Below are positions 35,478-45,092 of a stretch of 64,000 bases of DNA, piece by piece. Position numbers and translations under genes: made by a program. The notes beneath the pieces were generated by a model. The model was not told the origin of the DNA, ran no database searches, and saw only the letters and a list, made by a program, of their open reading frames with translations. The DNA comes from Cryphonectria parasitica EP155 (taxonomy: Eukaryota; Ascomycota; Sordariomycetes; Diaporthales; Cryphonectriaceae): assembly GCF_011745365.1 (NCBI RefSeq), contig NW_024468918.1:186001-250000 (forward strand), given 5' to 3'. The first letter of the stretch is position 1. Every line of letters starts with the position of its first letter.

Positions 35478-36311
35478 TCATGCACTCTTGACCACCTTGG
35501 AGTTGTCGAACTCGATGGGCACAATTCCGTCCTTTGTCACCGCCTTGACCGTCATACCCTTGAAATCAATCGGCAACCTTCTCTTCAGCTCGTCTGCGCA
35601 CATTTGGAGGATCTTGAGGCCCTGGGCCAGGGTAATATCGGGATGGTGGTGCTTGTCAAGGATGGAAAGACAGTAGTATCTATTCGCGGTCGAGTAATCC
35701 CCGCATTAGCCAGCTGGTCTCGATTTATCATGCCCAACCACAAATCACATCCAAAGGGGCTTCTTGTAACGTACTGTGCGTAGCCGTGCGCGGCGTAAGG
35801 AACGGATGCCAACGACGCGAGGTAGTCCAGCCAGTATAAGCTTGGCTTGTGTGTGATAGGGTCAACCCCACCCAACAGAAGGTTGACGTTGTAGGGTTTC
35901 CGTGACCGCAGGCTTGATGCCAGCTCACCGCGGACGAAGTTGGCAAGTGCTGAGGGGGACAGGTCGGTCTCGTTGCGCATGGAGTAGAGCTGGGCATTGG
36001 CTTGAATATACTCGGCAAATTGCACTGTAGCGGATGAGGTTAGCAAGACAGCTGCGAGGTGAAACGCTCCCATCCGATTTAACCATACCAGTGTCGCCGG
36101 CCTCTCCAACATATGCCATCAGAGTGTGCTTGTTCAGTTGCCGGGTCTTGTCATCCTCGGCCTTGAGGATCGTGACGCCTCGCATGGCGGCCTTGGACGC
36201 CGCGATCAGCGTAAAGTCCTTGCCTGTTATGCCTAGGAGAACCTCCCTGCAGATGCGTGTGTTCAGCACACATGAATTGAAAACTACCAGGCGAATAGTG
36301 AGAACTTACAT
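35478..36311 (-). CDS. pre1: 20S proteasome subunit beta4 (PRE1/PSMB2)
   Basis: Four coding exons: 36310-36311, 36089-36246, 35775-36024 and 35478-35679, giving 203 aa. The start codon is split: the first exon contributes only AT, then a GTAAGT intron, then G of the ATG and [18 protein letters not shown]. The rest matches beta4 closely: [45 protein letters not shown] and [20 protein letters not shown]. The family lacks the catalytic N-terminal Thr of beta1, beta2 and beta5, so this is a structural ring subunit. Length agrees with yeast Pre1 (198). The gene is divergent from RRP9. The splice phases of all three introns agree, which supports the split start. Confidence 0.93.
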
Positions 36312-36752
36312 CTTGACTTGGCTGGTGCAATACTGTAGAGTGGGTGAGGGTAGATCGTGGACTGAGAGAGAAAGAGAGAGGCAGAGAGAGAGGTTGGTTG
36401 TTGGCAGGGAGAGCTTACGGGACTGCACCCAAGCTTCCGTGACCTCAGCTCTACGTCTCCCCAGCAGGCAAGCACGTACGCGCGCCCCAGGCGGAGTGGA
36501 AGGGCTTATCGATAAGCAGTATTCGGGCTGGCAAGCCCCACTATCTCCCGCCCATTCTGGCCAATCGATAATCTAGATTGACGACAGGGGCTTATCCTAG
36601 TCTAGTGGTCCCCTCCAAAAATTTCAGAGCGCTCTCTCAAATTTTCGAGCCCGTGAAGAATAATTGGAGAAAGTTCACACTCGGCAGACTGCACGCTCCA
36701 AGGCAGCGAGGTTTGACGCACACCTCGCCGTACCACAAACGACGATCCAGCC
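36312..36752. promoter_or_regulatory. Bidirectional promoter of PRE1 and RRP9
   Basis: About 440 bases between starts. It contains a perfect 14-bp palindrome at 36504-36517, several GATA/TATC cores (for example near 36566 and 36593) and a CCAAT core near 36561. A (GA)n tract lies at 36365-36392. The functional role of these sites is inference. Confidence 0.5.
36504..36517. promoter_or_regulatory. Perfect palindrome GCTTATCGATAAGC
   Basis: A 14-bp perfect inverted repeat made of two GATAAGC half sites back to back. It lies near the middle of the PRE1/RRP9 divergent promoter. This is a plausible site for a dimeric or GATA-type regulator, but no factor is assigned. Confidence 0.45.
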
Positions 36753-38684
36753 ATGTCGTCCTTCTTCACCGCTCCGGGAAAGAGGAAAAGACAAACATCG
36801 ACAGCAGATGGTCCAAAAAAGAGGATAGCGACGTCGTCCAATTCGATACCGCAGTCGAAGTCAAGGCTGGCTGGTACGAGGTCAGCAGGCAGCCGTGCTA
36901 CTGCACCAAAGAAGCAGAGAGTCGAACGTGACTCCTCAATATCAGGCAGCGACTCTGAAGACGACGATCTATCAGCAGGCGAAAATGATATACATTCAGG
37001 GAGCGAGGACGAGTCTGGCTCCGAGGCGGAGGGCGAGACAGCCGCCGAGAGGCGGTTGAGGCTCGCAGAACGGTACCTCGACAACATCAAGCAAGAGGTG
37101 GACGACGAATACGGGTTCGATGCCGAAGATGTCGACCGCGACCTCCTTGCCGAGAGGGAGAAGATTGGCGAGCGGCTACAAGAGGACATTGCGGAAGCCA
37201 AGGGAAAGGTATACAGGAATCTCGCTGGCGAGCTGTTGTTCGAGCAGGCATCACATACGATCTTCAAGTGGAACTCTCAGGTGGTCACCTCGATAGCTAC
37301 ATGTGCCCCCTACGCATACACCGTCTCTAGGGACATGTTCCTCGTCAAGTGGAGACTGCAAGACCTCCCGCAGCACCAATGGCCACAGACAACCAAGAAG
37401 AAGCCCAAAAAACCTCCTGCACCGCCCAAGAAGAAGCCGGAACGAGTTGCATCGACCCGCGGCGACACGCGAAAGACAAAAGACAAGACATACCAGGGCC
37501 ACACAGGGCCGATCCTGAAGGTGGCGGCCTCGCAAGACGGCAAATACGTGGTGACAGCCGGCGCGGACAGGAGGATGGTCGTTCACGACGCCGAGACACT
37601 CAGACCCATCCGCGCCTTCTCCCAGCACCGTGATGCTGTCACTGGGCTGGCCTTCCGCCGCGGTACCAACCAGCTCTACTCGTGCTCCAAGGACCGCACC
37701 GTCAAGGTCTGGTCCCTCGACGAGCTCGCCTACGTGGAGACCCTGTTCGGCCACCAGGACCACGTCGTCGACATCGACGCGCTGTCCCAAGAACGCTGTG
37801 TCAGCGTCGGCTCGCGGGACCGCACCGCCCGCCTGTGGAAGGTCGTCGAGGAGACGCAACTGGTCTTCCGCGGCGGCGGCGGGCCCGACAAGAAGCTTGC
37901 GGCCAAGAACGCCGCCTCTGGTGTGGACCCCAAGTCCAACGCACACGAGGGCAGCATGGACCGCATCGCCATGCTCGACGACGAGCTGTTCGTCACAGGC
38001 AGCGACAATGGCTCGCTGGCGCTGTGGAGCACACAGAAGAAGAAGCCCCTCTTCGTCCTGCCGCAGGCGCACGGCATTGAGCCCGCCCTCGCCCTGGACA
38101 AGGCCTCGGGGGAGAAGGAGCCAGACCCAAAGGTCATACCGCCCCCGCAACCCCGGTGGATCACCGCGCTCAAGACCATCCCTTACAGCGATGTGATCCT
38201 GTCTGGAAGTTGGGACGGGTACGTCCGCGTGTGGAAGCTCAGCGAGGACAAGCGGCGCATCGAGCGAGTGGGCGTGCTAGGCGCCACGTCCGACGAGCAA
38301 GGGACCATCATCACCCACCACCCGCAGTCCCAGTACCCCCAGACACAGGAGATCCAGACCAACGGCGTCAACGGCCACCACTCTTCCCCGCCGCAGCAGA
38401 CCAGACAGGCCGAGAAGGCAGGGCAAGACGACCCCACGCCAGACTCCGCTCTCGGCCTCGTCAGGGGCATCGTAAACGACATCTCGACCTTTGAGCGGGG
38501 CGAACGAGGCAAGGACGGGCTGTGCGTGGTCATCGCGCTCGGCAAGGAGCACCGCCTCGGCCGGTGGAAGAAGCTCACCGGCGCACGTAACGGGGCAATG
38601 GTCTTTGAGGTGCCGAGATTACGGAAAGACGATGTTGCCCAGATGAACGGAGTAGATGGACACTATTCGTCAGACAAGGAATAG
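36753..38684 (+). CDS. rrp9: U3 snoRNP protein RRP9 (U3-55K), WD40
   Basis: A single exon encodes 643 aa. The N-terminal 100 residues are basic then acidic (GKRKRQTST..., SGSDSEDDDLSAGEND). A helical AAERRLRLAERYLDNIKQEV segment follows, typical of Rrp9. The WD40 propeller has blades at YTVSRDMFLVKW, YQGHTGPILKVAASQDGKYV, SQHRDAVTGLAFRRGTNQLY, CSKDRTVKVWSLDEL, GSRDRTARLWKV, TGSDNGSLALWS and LSGSWDGYVRVWKL. A Pro/Lys-rich loop (KKKPKKPPAPPKKKPE) separates the first two blades. Rrp9 binds the box B/C motif of U3 snoRNA and is needed for 18S rRNA processing. It is longer than yeast Rrp9 (573) because of a disordered insertion near residue 520. Confidence 0.92.
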   Translation: MSSFFTAPGKRKRQTSTADGPKKRIATSSNSIPQSKSRLAGTRSAGSRATAPKKQRVERDSSISGSDSEDDDLSAGENDIHSGSEDESGSEAEGETAAERRLRLAERYLDNIKQEVDDEYGFDAEDVDRDLLAEREKIGERLQEDIAEAKGKVYRNLAGELLFEQASHTIFKWNSQVVTSIATCAPYAYTVSRDMFLVKWRLQDLPQHQWPQTTKKKPKKPPAPPKKKPERVASTRGDTRKTKDKTYQGHTGPILKVAASQDGKYVVTAGADRRMVVHDAETLRPIRAFSQHRDAVTGLAFRRGTNQLYSCSKDRTVKVWSLDELAYVETLFGHQDHVVDIDALSQERCVSVGSRDRTARLWKVVEETQLVFRGGGGPDKKLAAKNAASGVDPKSNAHEGSMDRIAMLDDELFVTGSDNGSLALWSTQKKKPLFVLPQAHGIEPALALDKASGEKEPDPKVIPPPQPRWITALKTIPYSDVILSGSWDGYVRVWKLSEDKRRIERVGVLGATSDEQGTIITHHPQSQYPQTQEIQTNGVNGHHSSPPQQTRQAEKAGQDDPTPDSALGLVRGIVNDISTFERGERGKDGLCVVIALGKEHRLGRWKKLTGARNGAMVFEVPRLRKDDVAQMNGVDGHYSSDKE

Positions 38685-39607
38685 AATAGACAGTAAATGA
38701 TTGAAACCTTCGAGAGCAAGCAAGGGAAGTGGGAAGGAGAAAAATACAGGGGAAAAAAGGTGAAAACAAACCAATGGCTCCAGCCCGGATGGGCTCGACA
38801 GGCGTTCCACGAGACCAAGAGGCATTTTCTTCCCAGCATTGTAGCATCGTATTGACGTGAGGGTATTGGGGGAACCAGACAACTCCTCTGCATCTACAAC
38901 TATTTCAAAACTTACTTCACATCTATAATCACCGTCACAGCATATCTGCTTTGTGAAATACCACCGACTACAGGATTGCTCATCTCACTCAATGTGTTAT
39001 TGCCGTGGGAATGCAGCTATAGCAAATGCCAAGAGAGCACCTCAATCATCTTGCGTCGGCTCAGCCAGCCACCAGACGACAGCCTCCTATCCATTTCCCG
39101 TCAAAGACACCGTCTCTCTTGCACACCAGCTAGAGTTGAGACTCTAAGTTCCTTTTCGAGAGATACTCATATGCACGCTGTGTGACCAAAGTCCATGGGT
39201 CACGAGGAGAGTCACCTGCTAACTTCAGAGAATAAAATGTAATCATGTCACCTGTTCGTTGTATTAGAAGCAGATTTGTCTATGCAGGTGCGAGCGGGCA
39301 TGTGTCCGTTGTGACTCCTTTGCTCCCCTACCCATGGGGCGCCATTGCAATGCTTCCTTGTCCCAAATCATGCCATGATCCATCAAAACCTCGACGAAGA
39401 CAGATGACAAAATAACAAAAGAATGGGTAACATGTGAAGAGGCTGGCCCCTGAAAACACCCTGGCCATGATCAAATCATAGCCTGTCTCTTTGGGGGGCA
39501 GCTGGCTCTGTGTTGTCCACTTGAAGCACAAAATCATCAAGCTCTTTCTCGTCGTTCCTTCATAGCCCCATGTTTCTTGGCCCCTCAGCGTCATCAGGCA
39601 CAAGACT
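38685..39607. other. Convergent 3' interval, RRP9 and ULP2
   Basis: About 920 bases without a recognised gene. Frames present are short and unlike neighbouring coding sequence. Confidence 0.5.
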
Positions 39608-42600
39608 TTAATCATTAGTCAGGTCGATCGCATTCTTGAATGCACTTCCGCTGGCAATTCTTTTCTCCTCTTCTGGAGATGAGAGAACGGCAGTATACTC
39701 AGGGGTGGGGTTCGCCCTCGTCCGTCTATTTGCGCCCGAAGGCTTAACAGACGACGAAGCGAAGAAGCGACTACGAGTCTCTTCTTGCTCCCTAGTGGCA
39801 AACTTTGTAGTGTCTGTATTCGACCAAGTTTTCTTCTGCCCACCGCTTGCCGAAGAGCCAGCTTTCGGTGGCGACGAAGAATGCATTGGTAGCATCAGTC
39901 GGCTTTCGGAGTATCTACCATACGTGCGGAGTGACCGCTCTGGCTTCTGCGGAGTCTCTGGCGGGGCCGATGGTTGGACCGAGTGTAGCTTCTGCGCAGC
40001 ATGCTTCTGCGGAGCATTCTCGTTCGCGTCTTCCACCGATTTCGTTACATGCGGCCCAGGGCGTTGTTGCGGCAGACTCTGCTGATCCGTAATCTCAACG
40101 CTGTCATTTGGGTTGACAATCATGCTGATACTAACGTCCCGGTCGGTATGCTCACTGTCCTGTCGCTGGCCGGAGCTCCCTCGTGGCCGTTCCAGTGGTG
40201 GAGGAGAGACTGAGGTGCGCGCACGCTGTTGTAGTAACTCCTCGTCTGCGTGATCACGACGGACCGGGTCCAACCTGCTCTTAGCATGTGACGACGGTGT
40301 CTGGTGGCGAGAGTTTTTGACCGACGAAGCTGAAGCTGAAGACCGTTGCGGAGCTTGTTCACTTCCCATGCCGGGCATTCTCTGCTCCTCGGTCACAGAG
40401 GTCTGTTGACTGGCAACGTCGGGACCAGACCATGCTCCTTTGTCTGAACGGGAAGAAGCCGAGGCAGATACTGCTCCACGAGGCTGCTCGCTGGCGATTG
40501 TAGGATCCGACTTCGCCTCGGCCGCCGGATTTTGCGACCTGGTCTGCCTTCGGTCTGCCAGGAGTTTCCTCTCCCGCCTCCTCTGTATTTCGTCTTGCTG
40601 ATAAGTCCGCTGCAGTTTGAAGATGAGATCACGAATCTTATTTCTCAGGGCTGGCGCGTTGACGTTCCAATCCCGCGCCTCATGCTGAAGAATCCTTCTG
40701 GTGAATTCACGAGGGTCCTTCATGAATTCCTCCAGGTAGCCCAGAAGGTAGACACCACAGTCTGTGAAGTTGTTTTGGAAAGGGATGTCCCGGGGCGTCA
40801 TCCCAAACACTGACGGGACCACAATATCCACTCCCTTTCTGTGTTTTATCTCGTCCTTGAGGTAGTGTTTGAGTGCAGTTGACACGCCAGAGTGGCTTCC
40901 GTCAAGTGAGTCAAGCGTGATGACCCGTGGATCCTTTGGGTCATATTTCCTGGGGCCAGGGCCCTTCTTAGAGGCTTTGAACTTCTTTCCATTCTGCACC
41001 TTGCCGGGATCCTCCACGTCTGACATCGTCGGCTTGTCAACTTGACCAGCAATAGACGCATGGTCGAAATCGGACTTTACCGCTGCTGGATTTGGTTCCG
41101 CATCGGTGTCAACATCCATGGGGACAGCGATCTCTTGCTCGTCTGGGTCGTTGTCTTCTGGGGTAAGCAAACCTCCCGGGTTGCAGACGATGGCAAGATA
41201 CCAGTGGGCATTTTGGTTGATGGGCACGATGATGTAGTCGAACGACAGAAGGTCAATCTTGGCGGTCCAGGTCTTGACGCCGTTGTAGCCCTTCACCTTG
41301 AGCTTCTCCCAGAAGAACGAGTTGAAAATATAGACTCGCTTTGCCATCTGCGCGTCCCTCGCTTCCAGCTGCTTGTGCAGATACTTGGCGTAGAAGCTGA
41401 TGATCTCGTCATTTAAGAACTGGCCCTCGTCCAACCTCTCAATATCTGTGGCATTGATGGTGGTCCGCTCGTAGCTGAGTGGGATCTTGTAACCACGTTC
41501 ATCCTCCCAGTTGGGGTTTTGCTCTGTCCATCTCAGTGGCGGGGGACTCGGACTGCGTGTTTTAGCTCTGGAGGATCTCAACTTTCTCTGAGATTGAGCC
41601 ACGACCTCTCTTCCACTGGACTGCGCTGGACTTTGCCGACGTCTCATCGAGCGCCATTCTTCGTCCTGACTATCGTCGCCTCCGTCGGAGGAGGCCATCA
41701 GCTTTTGCAACATTCTCTCTTCCGTTGGTGTCTTGGGCGTGAAGTCCGTCGATGTCGTTTCCGCAGCTGGCGCCCCCACTTCAGAGCCAACGTCAGCTCT
41801 CATTCGACTCCGGAGCGCTTTCGTCTGAGCATAATGGTCGGATGTTGACGTGTGTAGCGGCTTAGGACTATAGTCAAATCGTGTCGAGGGATTTGTTGTG
41901 GCTTGCTTGCGTTCCAGAACCGGCGTGTGAGCAGGAGAATGGCGACGGTTTGTCCATTTTCGTTCCCGGATATGCTTTGTTGTTGATTCGACAGTGTCGA
42001 TCAAATTTTTACTACAAGAGTCAGCATACTCATACCAGCTAACTGTTCCGCAGGTCTGGTAAACTTACTCGTACGTGTTAGCGAGTTCAATAGCGCTGTT
42101 AGCACCTTTGCAGACGTTTACGTAGGTCGTTGCCTCCTGAGATGTCCCAAATGTAAGGATGAGAACAGCTCCTGTTGAAAATGACGACGTCGAGTCCGAA
42201 CGTTTCCAGATCTTGACAAAGGGCAGAGCATGGTTATACAGGATTCTGCTGATTGTCGAGACCTTTGGTAGAATCCACCCAAGTTCCTTTAGAATGCGAC
42301 CACGGCTGTCCCTCGCCTCAAAGGCGCTGGGGCTCCCCTCAAGCTGAACCAGGTAACATGGCTCATCACTTGCTCCTCGAGTGTTGCCAGGGTTAGCGTC
42401 CGTATCTGGATAGATGTATGTTGGATAGCAGACCGCTCCTTGCACGCACAGGCCGAGGCCTTCCCTTGTCCTTGCCGTTGCTGCGGATAGGAACTTTGTC
42501 TTTGGAACATCGGCTCCGTCGGAAGGTTGTGGGCGTCGCTCGATCGAGTGCGAGCTCTGAAGCTCATCTGGATCATTAGGCATGCGTTTGACACCATTCG

Positions 42601-43395
42601 TATGGTGGAGTTGATGTGTGCCTGATTTTCCCGCCGCGAGGTCGCGTCGCCTCAATGGTGGCAGATGTGCGATTGCGTCTCCCTCGTCCTCGTCGTCCTC
42701 ACTGTCGACAATCTGGGGCATCACGAATCTAGACGCATGATACGAGAGTCCTCTGGAGGGTCTTGGAGGGGTTCGCTTGTTGTCTCCTCCTGGTTGCTTC
42801 TCGGGTATCAAGTCCGCCTCGTCCTCGATGTCGTCAAGTTGCACCTTGTAGGTTGAGACCAGCCGCCTCTTGATAGGAGGCGCTGGATTTGTCCTCTGCG
42901 GATTTGCGTCGCCCCCTTTCTTCTGGCTCACATCTTGCCTTGGCATTTTGGTCGGGTCCTTCTTGTGCCTCGCTCGTTTGCTGCCCGCCGGGATCTGTTT
43001 TGATGTAGTACGATATTCGCTGATCATGGTTCCCCTGGTCTCCCTCTCACCGCTGGACTGCACGCTGTGACTTCTTCGGCCGCTGTTTCTGTGTTGTACG
43101 GGGCTCCTCGACGGCCGCTGCCTCTGAGTAGTCTCGGAGCTACAATCTAGAGACACAACCTCTGGTTCGCCGTTGTCATCATTTCGGGGTCGCTTCACTT
43201 GCCTTGCAAGGGAATTCTCGCTGGGACGTTTGGGCGGCAGTGCCTGCTGATCTGGCCGAGTAGAAGCGCTGCCACCTGAATCAAGGAAGTTTCCGTACTG
43301 CACCTGTCCGAGATAAGCCTGACTTGTCAGCACAGGGACATTCAGTCTTGGGCTAGGGGCCGTGAACTCACTGCTATCTTCTTCGACCTCGACAT
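39608..43395 (-). CDS. ulp2: Ulp2-type SUMO protease (C48 peptidase)
   Basis: Three exons (43372-43395, 42069-43318, 39608-42011) give 1,225 aa. Exon 1 is only MSRSKKIA. Residues up to about 290 are disordered and charged; residues about 290-420 hold a folded-looking segment (GRILKELGWILPKVSTISRI, then LILTFGTSQEATTYVNV). The C48 protease domain follows in exon 3: LDEGQFLNDEIISFYAKYL, IFNSFFWEKL, the catalytic His in NQNAHWYLAIV, Asp in VITLDSLDGSHSG, the oxyanion Gln in IPFQNNFTDCG and the nucleophilic Cys in that same motif. An insert of about 80 residues between the His and Asp motifs is characteristic of Ulp2/SENP6-7. The last 350 residues are disordered and Ser/Gln-rich. It trims poly-SUMO chains in the nucleus. 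Confidence 0.88.
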
Positions 43396-45092
43396 GGTGC
43401 TCTCCTGCGGGCTCCTATTTTCGCCTCAGCAGCCAGTCCCCACCACCATCATCGTTCGTCATCATCACAAGCAGTAGTGGCACGTACCCATAGTCAGGTA
43501 AGGAGCTCCTGCCAGACCGGTACCTCTTGATTGGATCCCTATCACAAATTCAGTCAAATGCCGTTGGCTGTTGTATGTCAACGAGCTGAAAAGAGCTACC
43601 ATGTATCCCTGAATGTTCTTGGCTCGGAGGTCTGGCCGTCAGTCGGGTGTATCGTCGGTACACCGCGAGACGTGTGACCGTCGGGAGGAGGGAGTTGCCT
43701 GCCGTCGCGCGCCGTTAGCCATTTGACAGTTGAGTGGATTTTCTCGTGGAGGGCTCACAAGGATAAATTGTCGTGAGGATCCGTCTTTTCGACTGCTGGG
43801 CTTCCTGGCATAGAAGCCCCGGCTGCGGATGAGAAGAATGGTGGCAGTGGTGGCAGCGGTGGTGGCAGTCGGGGTACCTTGAAAGTTGGTGGTCAATAAC
43901 GTTAGAAGTCTGCTTTGTCTGCAAGCACTATAGTCAAAAACCAGGCTGTAACCATGTAGCGGCTTCCCCCAAGTTTCTACCCCACCGTGCCCACTTGGCT
44001 CATCCAACCGGCTCCCCCCCCCCCCTTTCCACCCACTAGGCTCCCAGCAGCTTGAGAACTAGCTTGCAGACCTCACACCCTCTCATGGAGGGAAACGGAT
44101 GTCAGAAATGAAAAGGAAAAGCACGAATATTGAGCTAAATCACAACAATTGCGCAAGTGCCATGATATCCTATGTGAACGGTGAGAGAATAACAGAGGTG
44201 CAACTTGCCACAAGCTGCTGCAAGACAAGGAGGAGGGATGACCGGCTGGGGTCTGAGAGGAAGACAAGAACGGTAGCTTACCACTGTCCTGGCCATGTTA
44301 AGATTATGGCTCGTTGCCTCCTTGTGTAGCTGCACATAGCCATGCCAATATCCTGTGGTGGGACTGGATGAATCATTGTTACTCAGCTCCATCTAGGCAA
44401 TTTCGGGGTACGTAGTCTCAAAGAAAAAGGCCAACATCAGCTGGTGCACTTGCTTTGGTTCTTTGTCAGAGGTTGTGTGAAAATATACCTCTTGAGGTCA
44501 CAGTAGAGGACGAGAGGATGGGTATTAGGAAGAGAGAGATGAAAAGCTGCAGATATCAGGAGAGGATGAGGAAGAGACGAAGAGAGGAAAGGAGAGAGAA
44601 AGACAGAAGAAGGGGTCGAAAGGGATTCCGAAAGAAAACGGTTGGCTCCTACACTTTAGAGTTCCCAACACCTTCAGAAGAAGCCTATATGGTTACCTAC
44701 TCAACCAAAATCGACTTGATAAGCCCATGCAGCCCATGCGTCTTCCAACGTTTCACAGGAAAAGTAACCCGTTGTCTCGGTTTTATTCTTCTGATTGGCT
44801 TACCACTCAATGCAACGGATAGGATTTATGGCTCCAATAGATCGCGAGCGCCCAGTGCCATCACCACTCCAAGCCAAGATCACGTCTGCTTGGGGGAGAG
44901 CAGTGTTGTTATTATGATTTTTTTTTTTTTCAAAAAATAAAAATAAAATCAGCTGTATACGTGGTTGAACACTGTGGGAGGAATTCCCTCTTCAGGGCTA
45001 CAAAAGTTATGTAAAACCCCCTGAATACACTAGTCTGTCCCTCGTTCTCTCTCTCTCTCTTTTCTCCATCTCCATACTTACTTGCCCCTTAC
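43396..45092. other. Intergenic: ULP2 promoter and sphingomyelinase 3' end
   Basis: About 1.7 kb. It includes C12 at 44014-44025 and a T run near 44919-44930. A 161-codon + strand frame at 44455-44940 is composed of Arg/Lys/Glu repeats from GA-rich DNA and is not called. Nothing else was recognised. Confidence 0.5.

Noticed and set aside
37251..38150. 299-codon minus-strand frame
   Set aside because: It is the antisense shadow of the RRP9 WD40 exon, whose codon pattern leaves a long open antisense frame.
44455..44940. 161-codon + strand frame rich in Arg, Lys and Glu
   Set aside because: Arises from AG-repeat DNA, no domain, no splice or promoter support.
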